Positions 50,074-58,514 of a DNA stretch of 64,000 nucleotides are shown here, one piece after another. The position numbers were made by a program, and so were the translations under genes. This stretch comes from Duganella sp. 1411 (GTDB lineage Bacteria; Pseudomonadota; Gammaproteobacteria; Burkholderiales; Burkholderiaceae_D). Location: the NCBI RefSeq assembly GCF_017833525.1, contig NZ_JAFICD010000002.1:1054001-1118000 (forward strand), in the 5' to 3' direction. The notes under the pieces are model-generated. The model was given only the letters and a program-made list of their open reading frames with translations. It had not been told where the DNA came from and searched no databases. Numbering within the stretch: the first letter of the stretch is position 1; each line of letters begins with the position of its first letter.

Positions 50074-52569
50074 TCAGGGGGCCGCCGAAGCGGCCGGCGG
50101 CGGCACGATCGAGCCCGGGACCACCCAGGCGTCGAATTCGCGGATCATGCTGTTCACAAAGGGATCGTTGGCAATCGTTTCCTCGGCGGCGCGCTGGCAG
50201 GCGGCGCGGTGCGCCTGCGCCTCGGCGCTGGCCGTGTACCAGACGGCGCCCAGTTCGGTGTCGACGCGCACGGCGCGGCCGAAGCGTTCGGCCAGCGCCA
50301 CGGTCAGCTTTTCCACGTTGCCCGGCGTGCGCCAGGTTTCGATCGGCACACGCACCTTGAAGACGGCGGCGTTGCCGTCGAAAGTACATTCGATCAACTC
50401 GGCCTGCATCGCCAACTGCTGCGCCACGCCGCGCAGCGGCAGCGCGGCGGCGACCGCCGGCCAGTTGCCGTCCCAGTCGAGCTCGGGCACCGGCGTGATG
50501 ACGTAGGCGTACGGCGCCTTGGCGGGCGCCGGCGCGGCGCGGGCCGGCGCCACGAACGCCGGCACCTCGCCGGCGGCGGGCGCCGGCGACGCGGCCGGCT
50601 GGCCATATGACGACGCTGACGGCGCCTGCGGCTGGCCCTGCGCGGCCGCCGGGGCCGATTGCGCTATCGCGCTGTCGTCGGAAAATTCGGTGACCCACGG
50701 CGGCAGGTCGTCCTCGTCGTCGGCTTGCTGTGGGGCGGGCCGCGCGGCGGGCGCGGCGTATTGCGGCGCCGCTTGTTGCACCGGCGCCGGCGCCTGTTGC
50801 ACCGGCTGCGCGACCTGGCGCACCGGCGCTTCCAGCACGGCGGCCTGGGCGTCGCCGCCCATGGTCGCGCCAGGCGGCATGTCTTCCCACGGTGCCGGAC
50901 GCGACGGCGCGGCGGCCTGCGCGGGCGCGCCAGCGGACGGCGCCGGCGGCGTGTAAGACGCGCTCGGCGCTTGCGGCTGCGGCGGCGCGGCCGGAGTCAT
51001 CATCTGGGGCGTCGCGGCAGGCTCGGAGGCGGCACCGGCAGCCGGGGCTGGCGGCGCGTTGCCGCCATAGCCACGGGCGCCGGGCTTGGAGGCCGCGCGG
51101 GCCGCTTCCAGCGCGGCGTTGATCGCGGCGCGGGCGGGGCTGATCGGTCCGGACGGCGCGGCGGCCGGCGCCGGAGCCGCCGGGGCGGGTGCCGGAGCGG
51201 GCATGGCCGCCGGTGGCGCCATGGTCGCGGCAGGCGCCGGCGCAGGGGCCGGAGCGGGCGCGGCGACCGGGGCCGGCGGCGGCTGCAGCTCGCCACGGGC
51301 CATCGCGGCGGCGGCGCCTGCGACCACCGCCGGCGGCGTCATGCTGGCGTGGTTGGCCTGCACATGCGACGCGGCGCGCGCGGGCGGCGCGGCGGCGGCG
51401 CGGGCGGCAGCCACCGCCGCCGGACGCGACACCGCCGGCGCACCCGCCGGTTGTCCCTCGGCCCCGCCTACGCCGGGCCGAAAGGCCAGCATGCGCAGCA
51501 AGGTCATCGAGAAGCCGGCGTATTCATCCGGCGCCAAACCCAATTCATTGCGTCCGTGCACGGCGATCTGATAATACAGTTGCACTTCCTCCGCGTCGAA
51601 CGCGGCGGCCAGACGCACGATATCGGCGTGCTCCGGCAAATCCTCCGGCAAGGCGGCCGGCACCGTCTGCGCCAGCGCGATGCGGTGCAGCAAGGTACCC
51701 AGATCCTGCAGGGCGCCGTTGTACGACAGGCTGCGCGTGGCCATTTCGTCGGCCACCGCCAGCAGGTCGGCGCCGTCCTGCGCGGCCAGCGCGTCGAGCA
51801 GGCGGATCAGATAGGACTGGTCCAGCGCGCCGAGCATGCCCTGCACCGCGTCGAGCGTCACCTCGCCGGCCGCGTAAGCGATCGCCTGGTCGGTCAGCGA
51901 CAGCGCGTCGCGCATCGAGCCGTGGGCGCCAGCGGCCAGCAGGCGCAAGGCCGGCTGCTCGAAGGTGATGCCCTCCTGCCCCAGGATATTTTCCAGGTGG
52001 CCGATGATGTGGCCCGGCGGCATCTGCTTCAGGTTAAATTGCAGGCAGCGCGACAGCACCGTGACCGGAATCTTTTGCGGATCGGTGGTCGCCAGGATGA
52101 ATTTGACGTGCTCGGGCGGCTCCTCCAGCGTCTTCAGCATCGAGTTGAAGGCGTGGTTGGTCAGCATGTGCACCTCGTCGATCATATAGACCTTGAAGCG
52201 CGCATTGCTCGGCGCATACACCGCCTGCTCCAGCAGCTGCGCCATCTCGTCCACGCCCCGGTTCGACGCCGCGTCCATCTCGATGTAATCGACAAACCGG
52301 CCGGCATCGATCGCCGTGCACGCCTCGCACACGCCGCAAGGAGTGGGCGTGATGCCGCCGTTGCCGTCCGGACCGACGCAATTGAGCGACTTGGCCAGGA
52401 TGCGCGACAAGGTCGTCTTGCCGACGCCGCGCGTACCGGTGAACAGGTAGGCGTGGTGCAGGCGGCCGCTGTGCAGCGCGTGCGTGAGCGCGCGCACGAC
52501 GTGCTCCTGGCCGACGAGCGTTTCGAAGTTCTTGGGGCGGTATTTACGGGCGAGGACTTGATAGGACAT
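50074..52569 (-). CDS. dnaX: DNA polymerase III subunits gamma/tau
   Basis: An 831-residue clamp-loader subunit. Walker A is at 45-52 (GTRGVGKTT), with zinc cysteines C64, C78, C81 and C84. Walker B and sensor region contain YMIDEVHMLTNHAFNSMLKTLEEPPEHVKFILATTDP. Residues about 360-680 are a very Ala/Pro-rich linker. The C-terminus (PELDWDGNWPAVAAALPL, WYTASAEAQAHRAACQRAAEE) is the tau polymerase-binding part. It is longer than the E. coli protein (643) because of the linker. No A6G-type slippery sequence was seen, so a frameshift-made gamma form is not supported. Confidence 0.96.
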   Translation of the reverse strand: MSYQVLARKYRPKNFETLVGQEHVVRALTHALHSGRLHHAYLFTGTRGVGKTTLSRILAKSLNCVGPDGNGGITPTPCGVCEACTAIDAGRFVDYIEMDAASNRGVDEMAQLLEQAVYAPSNARFKVYMIDEVHMLTNHAFNSMLKTLEEPPEHVKFILATTDPQKIPVTVLSRCLQFNLKQMPPGHIIGHLENILGQEGITFEQPALRLLAAGAHGSMRDALSLTDQAIAYAAGEVTLDAVQGMLGALDQSYLIRLLDALAAQDGADLLAVADEMATRSLSYNGALQDLGTLLHRIALAQTVPAALPEDLPEHADIVRLAAAFDAEEVQLYYQIAVHGRNELGLAPDEYAGFSMTLLRMLAFRPGVGGAEGQPAGAPAVSRPAAVAAARAAAAPPARAASHVQANHASMTPPAVVAGAAAAMARGELQPPPAPVAAPAPAPAPAPAATMAPPAAMPAPAPAPAAPAPAAAPSGPISPARAAINAALEAARAASKPGARGYGGNAPPAPAAGAASEPAATPQMMTPAAPPQPQAPSASYTPPAPSAGAPAQAAAPSRPAPWEDMPPGATMGGDAQAAVLEAPVRQVAQPVQQAPAPVQQAAPQYAAPAARPAPQQADDEDDLPPWVTEFSDDSAIAQSAPAAAQGQPQAPSASSYGQPAASPAPAAGEVPAFVAPARAAPAPAKAPYAYVITPVPELDWDGNWPAVAAALPLRGVAQQLAMQAELIECTFDGNAAVFKVRVPIETWRTPGNVEKLTVALAERFGRAVRVDTELGAVWYTASAEAQAHRAACQRAAEETIANDPFVNSMIREFDAWVVPGSIVPPPAASAAP

Positions 52570-52706
52570 GCTGGATTTTACCGTAGATAGCGGGAGCGAA
52601 GGGGCTGCGTCGGGCGCGCCAAAGCGGCAATTGTAACAACTCGGCGCGATAATAGGTACGGCAACAATTCTGCCCTACAATTTGTTTTTGTTTTAATAAG
52701 TGGAAA

Positions 52707-53363
52707 ATGAAAAAAATCGCCCTGCTCTCCCTGCTGATGTTGTCCCTGAACCTGCACGCCGCCGAGCGCGAATGGACGCCGTACAAAAAACTGATCGAGG
52801 GCCTGCGCCTGGACCGTTTCTACGCGCTGCCGGCCGCCGAGCGCGACCGCGTCAACCTGTTCCTCAAGGTGCAGCCGGTCAACAAGAACTACAAGCCGTC
52901 CGACGTCGTGCTGACGGTGGTCGACGGCAACGAACGCACGCCGCTGCCGGCGCTGACCAAGGATTTCCGGTTGGCGATCGGCGCGCCCAATCCCAAATGG
53001 ATGAACGACGACGTCAAGATCATGACCAGCCTGCCGAAGGAAGACAAGTCGGCCGTCAACTACGAGGCCGTCACGCCGCTGCCGGAGGGCCTGCAATGGC
53101 CGTACGCGACGGTGATGGGCAGCGTGGGACAGATGAACAAGGCGATCAAGAAGATGGCCGGCGCGATGAGCATGTTCGCCCCGAGCGTGGATGTGGTGCT
53201 GTTCAAGTTCGACAAGCCGGCGCAGCTGAAGGTCGGCGCCAAGGCCTACAACACCAACGCCAAAAACGAGATCGCGCTCAAACCGGAATCGGACTTGCTG
53301 AAGACCAACCCGATGATCGTCGTGTCGGAGCGGCCGTACGAGGCCGAACTGCGGGGCGAGTAA
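52707..53363 (+). CDS. Exported hypothetical protein
   Basis: A 218-residue protein with a clear signal peptide (MKKIALLSLLMLSLNLHA). The mature part begins REWTPYKKLIEGLRLDRFYALP and contains DVVLTVVDGNERTPLP and MFAPSVDVVLFKFDKPAQL. The layout recalls small periplasmic DUF2987-like proteins, but I am not certain. It is divergent from dnaX and followed by a terminator shared with the ffs gene on the other strand. Confidence 0.75.
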   Translation: MKKIALLSLLMLSLNLHAAEREWTPYKKLIEGLRLDRFYALPAAERDRVNLFLKVQPVNKNYKPSDVVLTVVDGNERTPLPALTKDFRLAIGAPNPKWMNDDVKIMTSLPKEDKSAVNYEAVTPLPEGLQWPYATVMGSVGQMNKAIKKMAGAMSMFAPSVDVVLFKFDKPAQLKVGAKAYNTNAKNEIALKPESDLLKTNPMIVVSERPYEAELRGE

Positions 53364-53376
53364 GCCGGGCGGACAT

Positions 53377-53406
53377 AAAAAAAAGCTGCCTGATGGCAGC
53401 TTTTAA
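53377..53406. terminator. Bidirectional terminator
   Basis: AAAAAAGCTGCC-TGAT-GGCAGCTTTT: a perfect stem with A run on one side and T run on the other. It would end both the rightward exported-protein gene and the leftward 4.5S RNA gene. Confidence 0.85.
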
Positions 53407-53420
53407 ATAATCCCGAAGGA

Positions 53421-53516
53421 GGCGAGCCTGATCTGCGGCACTTATGGTTAATAGCCGTGGCTGCTTCGTTCCCGACCTGACCAGGTTAGCCATGCCACAA
53501 TGCGCAGGGGCCCGCC
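53421..53516 (-). ncRNA. ffs: Signal recognition particle 4.5S RNA
   Basis: On the minus strand this holds GGTCAGGTCGGGAACGAAGC, the conserved apical region of small bacterial SRP RNA that binds Ffh. It is closed by ends GGCGGGCC and GGCTCGCC. The GGGAACGAAGCAGCC tetraloop/asymmetric-loop region is intact and the predicted length is about 96 bases. It lies close to dnaX, a common arrangement in betaproteobacteria. The 5' end is fixed by the promoter at 53524-53553. Confidence 0.93.
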
Positions 53517-53523
53517 AAGGTCA

Positions 53524-53553
53524 ATTATACCCTACAGGCCCAACTCCTGCCAA
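53524..53553 (-). promoter_or_regulatory. Promoter of ffs, inside the ubiD 3' end
   Basis: On the minus strand TTGGCA (53548-53553), an 18-base spacer and TATAAT (53524-53529) are followed after 7 bases by the first G of the 4.5S RNA. The -35 box and much of the spacer lie within the last codons of ubiD, and the -10 is just past its stop. Confidence 0.8.
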
Positions 53554-55016
53554 ATTTGATCCACCCGTGTTTTCACCTCGGGCGCCATGACGATGGTCGT
53601 GCCCCACTCGCGGGTGGTTTCGCCGGGCCACTTGTTGGTGGCGTCGATGCCCATCTTGCTGCCCAGGCCACTGACCGGCGAGGCGAAGTCCAGGTAATCG
53701 ATCGGCGTGTTGTCGACCAAGGTGGTGTCGCGGGTCGGATCGACGCGGGTGGTGATCGCCCAGATCACTTCCTTCCAGTCGCGCACGTTCACGTCCTCGT
53801 CCACCACCACGATGAACTTGGTGTACATGAACTGGCGCAAAAAGCTCCACACGCCGAACATCACGCGCTTGGCGTGGCCCGCGTACTGCTTCTTGATCTG
53901 CACCACCGCCATGCGGTAGCTGCAACCCTCCGGTGGCAAATAGAAATCGGTGATCTCGGTGAACTGCTTTTGCAGCAGCGGGATGAACACCTCGTTCAGC
54001 GCCAGGCCCAGCACGGCCGGCTCGTCCGGCGGCTTGCCTGTATAAGTGGAGTGGTAGATCGGATCGCGGCGCATCGTGATGCGGTCGATCGTAAACACCG
54101 GGAAGGAATCCTGCTCGTTATAGTAGCCGGTGTGGTCGCCGTACGGCCCCTCGAGCGCGTGCTCGTAGCCGGACGGGTGGTTCTCGTCCGGATAGATATG
54201 CCCCTCGAGCACGATCTCGGCCGACGCCGGCACCCGCAGCTCGCTGCCGATGGCCTTGACCAGCTCGGTTCGGCTGCCGCGCAGCAGGCCGGCGAACTGG
54301 TATTCCGACAGGCTGTCGGGCACCGGCGTGACCGCGCCTAATATAGTAGCGGGATCGGCGCCGAGCGCGACGCAGATCGGATACGGCTTGCCCTTGTTCT
54401 GTATGGCGTGCTCGCGGAAATCGAGGGCGCCGCCGCGGTGCGCCAGCCAGCGCATGATGACCTTGTTCGGCCCCAGCACCTGCTGACGGTAAATGCCCAG
54501 ATTCTGGCGCTTCTTATTAGGTCCCTTGGTGATGACCAGGCCCCAGGTGATCAACGGCGCGATATCGCCCGGCCAGCAATGCTGGATCGGCAATTTGGCC
54601 AGATCCACATCGGCGCCCTCCCACACGATGTCGTGGCACGGCGCGCCGCGCAATTCCTTCGGCGCCATGTCCCACACCGCCTTCACCAGCGAGCCCATAC
54701 CCAGCAGGTCCTTGAAATCCTTGGGCGGCTCCGGCTCCTTCAGGCGCGCCAGCACGTGGCCGATTTTGCGCAGCTCGCCGACATCCTCGGCGCCCATGCC
54801 GAGCGCGACGCGGCGCGGCGTGCCGAACAGATTGGTCAGCACCGGCATGTTGTGGCCGGTCGGATTTTGGAACAGCAACGCCGGTCCGCCGGCCCGCAAT
54901 GTGCGGTCGGATACCTCGGTCATCTCTAAATGCGGCGAAACAGGCAATAAAATGGGTTTAAGTTCGCCCATCCGTTGCAGTTGAGAAATAAAATCTCGCA
55001 GATCAGAATATTTCAT
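53532..55016 (-). CDS. ubiD: 4-hydroxy-3-polyprenylbenzoate decarboxylase UbiD
   Basis: A 494-residue enzyme, normal length. It starts MKYSDLRDFISQLQRMGELKPI and has the prenylated-FMN/metal-site region NLGIYRQQVLGPNKVIMRWLAHRGGALDF. Later blocks include EIVLEGHIYPDEN with the ubiD catalytic acids and EGPYGDHTGYYNEQD. It removes the ring carboxyl in ubiquinone biosynthesis using prFMN made by UbiX. It stands alone; the ffs gene starts 16 bp past its stop. Confidence 0.97.
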   Translation of the reverse strand: MKYSDLRDFISQLQRMGELKPILLPVSPHLEMTEVSDRTLRAGGPALLFQNPTGHNMPVLTNLFGTPRRVALGMGAEDVGELRKIGHVLARLKEPEPPKDFKDLLGMGSLVKAVWDMAPKELRGAPCHDIVWEGADVDLAKLPIQHCWPGDIAPLITWGLVITKGPNKKRQNLGIYRQQVLGPNKVIMRWLAHRGGALDFREHAIQNKGKPYPICVALGADPATILGAVTPVPDSLSEYQFAGLLRGSRTELVKAIGSELRVPASAEIVLEGHIYPDENHPSGYEHALEGPYGDHTGYYNEQDSFPVFTIDRITMRRDPIYHSTYTGKPPDEPAVLGLALNEVFIPLLQKQFTEITDFYLPPEGCSYRMAVVQIKKQYAGHAKRVMFGVWSFLRQFMYTKFIVVVDEDVNVRDWKEVIWAITTRVDPTRDTTLVDNTPIDYLDFASPVSGLGSKMGIDATNKWPGETTREWGTTIVMAPEVKTRVDQIWQELGL

Positions 55017-55148
55017 CGTTTTTTAATTTTTCTTGCAGTGAAGCGTACTGTTTAAAAATACAGGTCAAGTAGTTGATTTTATTGGTTTTCCAGCGAACAC
55101 AAGCAAAAAAGTAAGACTTAAAAGTTATAGCTTTCATTTGCGTTAGTA

Positions 55149-55177
55149 TTGACTTGATATAAAACGGCTTCTACAAT
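55149..55177 (+). promoter_or_regulatory. Sigma-70 promoter of the transglycosylase leader
   Basis: TTGACT (55149-55154), 17-base spacer, TACAAT (55172-55177): near-consensus boxes and ideal spacing, directed to the right. Transcription would start near 55184. Confidence 0.8.
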
Positions 55178-55213
55178 TTGCCCTACTTGAAGAGGACACG
55201 GTCTCAGGACCAC

Positions 55214-55276
55214 ATGGAAGTACATGTTGATGTTGCTCATTCATTCACGGAGTCGGGGCTCCACATGACATTTTAA
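55214..55276 (+). CDS. Possible 20-codon leader peptide
   Basis: ATG at 55214 opens MEVHVDVAHSFTESGLHMTF and a TAA. CAGGA lies 6-8 bases upstream. It starts about 30 bases after the predicted transcription start and overlaps a small hairpin. It may be a regulatory upstream peptide or chance; there is no other evidence for translation. Confidence 0.3.
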   Translation: MEVHVDVAHSFTESGLHMTF

Positions 55277-55498
55277 GGAGTGTTTTCAAAAGGCGTCTGC
55301 CTTACCCCCGAAAGAAGTTGTATTGCGACTGATGGAATACCACAGGGAAAAATCAGCTCAAGCAAGCAATGACGGCGTCCAACGCGCGCACCCATAGCGG
55401 CGACGGACGATGATATTTCTGATGCATGGCATTAGCACCCGGTTAGCTGCGTTCGACGCTGGCAGGGACCCGCTTTTACGGCATTTCAGGGGAACTCT

Positions 55499-56413
55499 AT
55501 GATTAATCGCTTCACTAGTGCGTCGGCTGCGGCCCGCACTTTCCTGGCTAGCCAGCCAGCGTCGTCGTTGTTCACGACCCGCGTATCGGCAAAGGGCGTG
55601 TTGACCACCGCCCAGCACACTTTGACCATTCTTGGTGTGACCGCTTTAGTTGTCATGGCAGTATTTTTTGTTCGTCCGGATCTGGCCAAAGCCTTGAGCG
55701 ACAGCCTGAACCCGGCTCCGGAAGTCCCAGCCGTCGCCGTCGTGGCGCCGCCGCTGTCGGCCCTGATGGACACCCCCGCACCGGCCCCTGCCGGCTCCGT
55801 TGTCAACGCCGCCGCGCCTTTGAGCGCCGACGACAAGGCCCTGGTGGGCACCCAGAAGCAGCAGCAATGGGTCACCTCGTGGCTGTCCAAGCGCTACCGC
55901 GTGGCTGGCGACGCCGCCAACATGCTGGTGTCCACCGCCTACCTGACGGCCCGCGAGATCAAGCTTGATCCGCTGCTGATCCTGGCCGTGATGGCGATCG
56001 AATCGGGCCTCAATCCGTTCGCGGAAAGCCCGGTCGGCGCGCAAGGCCTGATGCAGGTCATGTCCAAGGTCCACCACGACAAGTTCCAGGAAATGGGCGG
56101 CCTGCAAGCGGCGCTCAATCCGGTCGCCAACATCCGCGTCGGCTCGCTGATCCTCAAGGATTACGTCAACCGTGGCGGCTCGGTCGAAGCCGGCCTGAAA
56201 ATCTACGTCGGCGCGGCAGCGTTCGAGCACGACGACGGTTATGGTTCCAAGGTCCTGGCGGAATACCAGCGTCTGAAGCAGGTTTCGGCCGGCAAGAAGG
56301 TGCCGACGATCACGCCGATGATGGCAGCCGCGCCAGCCAAGCAGGCGCCGCAGACCGCGCCGATGGCGTCCGCCGCCACCGCGAGCAACGACACGCAAAT
56401 CGCCGGCCTCTAA
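55499..56413 (+). CDS. Membrane-anchored lytic transglycosylase (SLT fold)
   Basis: A 304-residue protein. One membrane helix lies at about 41-58 (TLTILGVTALVVMAVFFV), then a Pro/Ala-rich linker to about 110. The SLT domain follows, with catalytic E168 in VMAIESGLNPFAES, then VGAQGLMQVM, NIRVGSLILKDYV and a Y/G-rich substrate segment. It cleaves the glycan strands of peptidoglycan with formation of anhydro-muramyl ends. GGGG precedes the ATG. The unusually long 5' leader suggests post-transcriptional control. Confidence 0.88.
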   Translation: MINRFTSASAAARTFLASQPASSLFTTRVSAKGVLTTAQHTLTILGVTALVVMAVFFVRPDLAKALSDSLNPAPEVPAVAVVAPPLSALMDTPAPAPAGSVVNAAAPLSADDKALVGTQKQQQWVTSWLSKRYRVAGDAANMLVSTAYLTAREIKLDPLLILAVMAIESGLNPFAESPVGAQGLMQVMSKVHHDKFQEMGGLQAALNPVANIRVGSLILKDYVNRGGSVEAGLKIYVGAAAFEHDDGYGSKVLAEYQRLKQVSAGKKVPTITPMMAAAPAKQAPQTAPMASAATASNDTQIAGL

Positions 56414-56433
56414 TATATATAGAGCGCCGCGTG

Positions 56434-56469
56434 AAAAAGGCCGTTCAGTGCAGACTGAACGGCCTTTTT
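56434..56469 (+). terminator. Rho-independent terminator
   Basis: AAAAAGGCCGTTCAGT and ACTGAACGGCCTTTTT form a perfect 16-bp stem with loop GCAG shortly after the transglycosylase stop. Confidence 0.92.
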
Positions 56470-56511
56470 CGTTGGCGTTGCCGATTTCCCAATGTGCTGT
56501 TTTGGGATTTT

Positions 56512-56595
56512 CGTAGGGCGGATTAGCGCAGCGTAATCCGCCATGAGCCGCCGACGGAGCTTGGCGGATTACGCTGCGCTAATCCGCCCTACGTG
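56512..56595. repeat. REP-like repeats in inverted pair
   Basis: An inverted copy (56512-56542) and a direct copy (56563-56595) of the GGCGGATTA/TAATCCGCC unit face each other 20 bp apart. Each forms its own hairpin, and the pair could form a larger one, between two convergent genes. Confidence 0.8.
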
Positions 56596-56619
56596 GTTAC
56601 GTGGTAATGCCCCAGCAGC

Positions 56620-57216
56620 TCAGGGGCAGCTAGTCACCTTGGTCTTGACGCCGTCGCGGAACGGATCGCGTCCACCGGTGACACCATTGGTTTCCTTGTA
56701 CGCGCAATACGTGCCGCCGCCTGGCGTGTGCACCTTCGTCACCAACCGGCCATCGGGCGTGCTGACCTCCTCCATCGTCGTGCCGCCGTCGTTGCCCACA
56801 TAGGCGCCGCCTATCTTGGCCGCCAACAGCGTCGTCTCGTTGGCGATCTTCTTGTCGCGCGGATTCCAGGCCTCCTTACGCAGCTGCTTGTCAACAAGAG
56901 CGGCGCTTTTCAGCGCGCGCTGCCGCAGGTCTTCGCCCGCTGTCGCGGGTGGCTGCGCGAACGGGTCTGGCGGCGGCGTGGTCTGGGTGATCGCTTGGGG
57001 CTGCGTCGGAGCGGCTGGCGTCGGCTCCACCGGCGACGGAACCGCCAGCAGCTGGGCAGCGGGCCTGGATAGCGGCCGCGCGGCCACCTTGGGTACCGCC
57101 GCTGGAACAGGCTGAGCCCGCTTAACCGGCGCCAGGATATAAGTGATGGCCTGATGCGGCGTCACGGAAGCCGCGAGAGGCCGCTCAGGCGTCTGCCAGA
57201 CGAAAAACGCCAGCAC
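56620..57216 (-). CDS. Membrane-anchored proline-rich hypothetical protein
   Basis: A 198-residue ORF opening at GTG with VLAFFVWQTP. In-frame codons upstream to 57309 read RRRGWLALIGGAH, so the true product probably starts further up with a basic N-terminus and one membrane helix, though no standard start codon is visible there. A Pro/Ala-rich linker follows. The C-terminal domain (KKIANETTLLAAKIGGAYVGN, GRLVTKVHTPGGGTYCAY) has two cysteines. Family not recognised; probably periplasm-facing. Confidence 0.6.
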   Translation of the reverse strand: MLAFFVWQTPERPLAASVTPHQAITYILAPVKRAQPVPAAVPKVAARPLSRPAAQLLAVPSPVEPTPAAPTQPQAITQTTPPPDPFAQPPATAGEDLRQRALKSAALVDKQLRKEAWNPRDKKIANETTLLAAKIGGAYVGNDGGTTMEEVSTPDGRLVTKVHTPGGGTYCAYKETNGVTGGRDPFRDGVKTKVTSCP

Positions 57217-57362
57217 GTGCGCGCCGCCGATCAGCGCCAGCCAGCCGCGTCGGCGCCACGCTGCACGGCCATGGACAGGATAGAGTTCGATAACGCCGCC
57301 CCAGGATTAATCAAAAATCAATCAATTCTGAGATGCAACATGATCTGCGTCAAGGTGAATGT

Positions 57363-57396
57363 AAAAAAAGCCACCGCAAGATACCTTGGGTGGCTT
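57363..57396 (-). terminator. Terminator of the rib-nusB operon
   Basis: On the minus strand AAGCCACC and GGTGGCTT form the stem around an A/T-containing loop, followed by seven T. It lies 20 bp past the nusB stop. Confidence 0.8.
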
Positions 57397-57415
57397 GTCG
57401 CGATACCGGCGCGGT

Positions 57416-57886
57416 TTAGCGCTTCTTGTCGGCCGCCACTTCGTCCGGACGCAGGCGCGCGGCCAGCTTGTCCAGCACGCCGTTGACGTATTTGTGGCCG
57501 TCGATACCGCCGAACGATTTGGTCAGCTCCACCGCCTCGTTGATGACGACGCGGTACGGAATCTCCAGGTTGTTCTTCAGCTCGAACGCGCCGATCAGCA
57601 GCACCGCGTGCTCGATCGGCGACAGCTCGGAGACGCCGCGGTCGACCAGCGGCGCGAACGTCTCGCGCAGGGCCACGGAATCCTTGATCGCGCCGTACAG
57701 CAGCACGGTGAAGTGGTCGCCGTCGGCCTTGTCGAAGCCGTGCGCGCCACGGATGTTGTTCACCACGGTGGCGGCGTCTTCATTGTTCAGCAGCCACTGA
57801 TATAAACCCTGCAACGCGAACTCGCGTGCGCGGTGACGCGGCGTGCGACTCTTGCTGGGGTTGGCGTGCAAAATTTTATCTGTCAT
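57416..57886 (-). CDS. nusB: Transcription antitermination factor NusB
   Basis: A 156-residue all-helical protein. It has the basic start RTPRHRAREFALQGLYQWLL, then LRETFAPLVDRGVSELSPIEHAVLLIGAFEL, IPYRVVINEAVELTKSFGG and KYVNGVLDKLAARL. NusB with NusE binds boxA RNA in rRNA antitermination. It is the last gene of the ribBX-ribH-nusB unit, separated from ribH by 114 bp that include a REP-like repeat. Confidence 0.96.
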   Translation of the reverse strand: MTDKILHANPSKSRTPRHRAREFALQGLYQWLLNNEDAATVVNNIRGAHGFDKADGDHFTVLLYGAIKDSVALRETFAPLVDRGVSELSPIEHAVLLIGAFELKNNLEIPYRVVINEAVELTKSFGGIDGHKYVNGVLDKLAARLRPDEVAADKKR

Positions 57887-57934
57887 GGTTGTACCTGTTC
57901 TTAATTACTTGGTGCTATTGCAAAAATGCGGGTT

Positions 57935-57968
57935 GGCGGATTACGCTGCGCTAATCCGCCCTACGTGG
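57935..57968. repeat. REP-like hairpin repeat between nusB and ribH
   Basis: A direct copy of the GGCGGATTA/TAATCCGCC hairpin with CTACGTGG tail, inside the gap of an operon. The position may influence mRNA stability or partial termination between ribH and nusB. Confidence 0.8.
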
Positions 57969-58000
57969 TTCCGTAGTTAATTCCGTTTCGTGGTGCCGAT

Positions 58001-58489
58001 TTATTCGTCGTCGCCCTGGTCTTGGCTCAGCTCTTCGAGCGCGATCGTCAGGTTGGCCATTTCGACCGCCACGCGCGCGGCGTCGGCGCCCTTGACGCCC
58101 ATGCGGGCTTCGGCCTGCTCGTCGTTCTCGGTGGTCAGGATCGCGTTGGCGATCGGAATGCCGTAGTCGAGGCCGATGCGGGTGATGCCGGCCCCCGATT
58201 CGTTCGACACCAGCTCGAAGTGGTAGGTCTCGCCGCGGATGACCGCGCCCAGCGCGATCAGCGCGTCGAACTGCTGCGACTCGGCCATCTTCTGCAGCAC
58301 CAGCGGCACTTCCAGCGCGCCCGGCACGGCCACGTGCAGCACGTCCTCGTCGGCCACGCCCAGGCGCTTGAGTTCAGCCAGGCAAGCGGACAGCAGGCCG
58401 TGGCAGACGTCCTCGTTGAACCGCGCCTGGACGATGCCAATGCGCAAACCGTCGCCGGACAAATTGGTTTCGTAGCTTCCTACCGTCAT
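58001..58489 (-). CDS. ribH: 6,7-dimethyl-8-ribityllumazine synthase
   Basis: A 162-residue enzyme. It contains RIGIVQARFNEDVCHGLL, VPGALEVPLVLQKMA, ALIALGAVIRGETYHFELV (with the substrate-binding region and catalytic histidine) and PIANAILTTENDEQAEAR. It condenses the ribityl-aminopyrimidine with dihydroxybutanone phosphate, the penultimate riboflavin step, as a large cytoplasmic oligomer. It lies 25 bp after ribBX. Confidence 0.97.
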   Translation of the reverse strand: MTVGSYETNLSGDGLRIGIVQARFNEDVCHGLLSACLAELKRLGVADEDVLHVAVPGALEVPLVLQKMAESQQFDALIALGAVIRGETYHFELVSNESGAGITRIGLDYGIPIANAILTTENDEQAEARMGVKGADAARVAVEMANLTIALEELSQDQGDDE

Positions 58490-58514
58490 GATGAGCCTCT
58501 TTAATATGGGTGTG

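Larger units (their letters stand above)
55017..55498. other. Long leader region of the transglycosylase gene
   Basis: This 482-bp gap has a consensus promoter at 55149-55177, leaving a leader of more than 300 bases before the transglycosylase ATG. It contains a 20-codon ORF (55214-55276) and a short GGAG-CTCC hairpin at about 55251-55264. The first 120 bp upstream of ubiD are AT-rich and presumably hold its promoter. Confidence 0.55.

Noticed and set aside
50074..52569. Programmed frameshift site in dnaX
   Set aside because: I looked for an A6G-type slippery run (CTTTTTT on the plus strand) and saw none.
50659..52590. 643-residue ORF opposite dnaX
   Set aside because: Arg/Gly-rich shadow of the dnaX Ala/Pro-rich linker.
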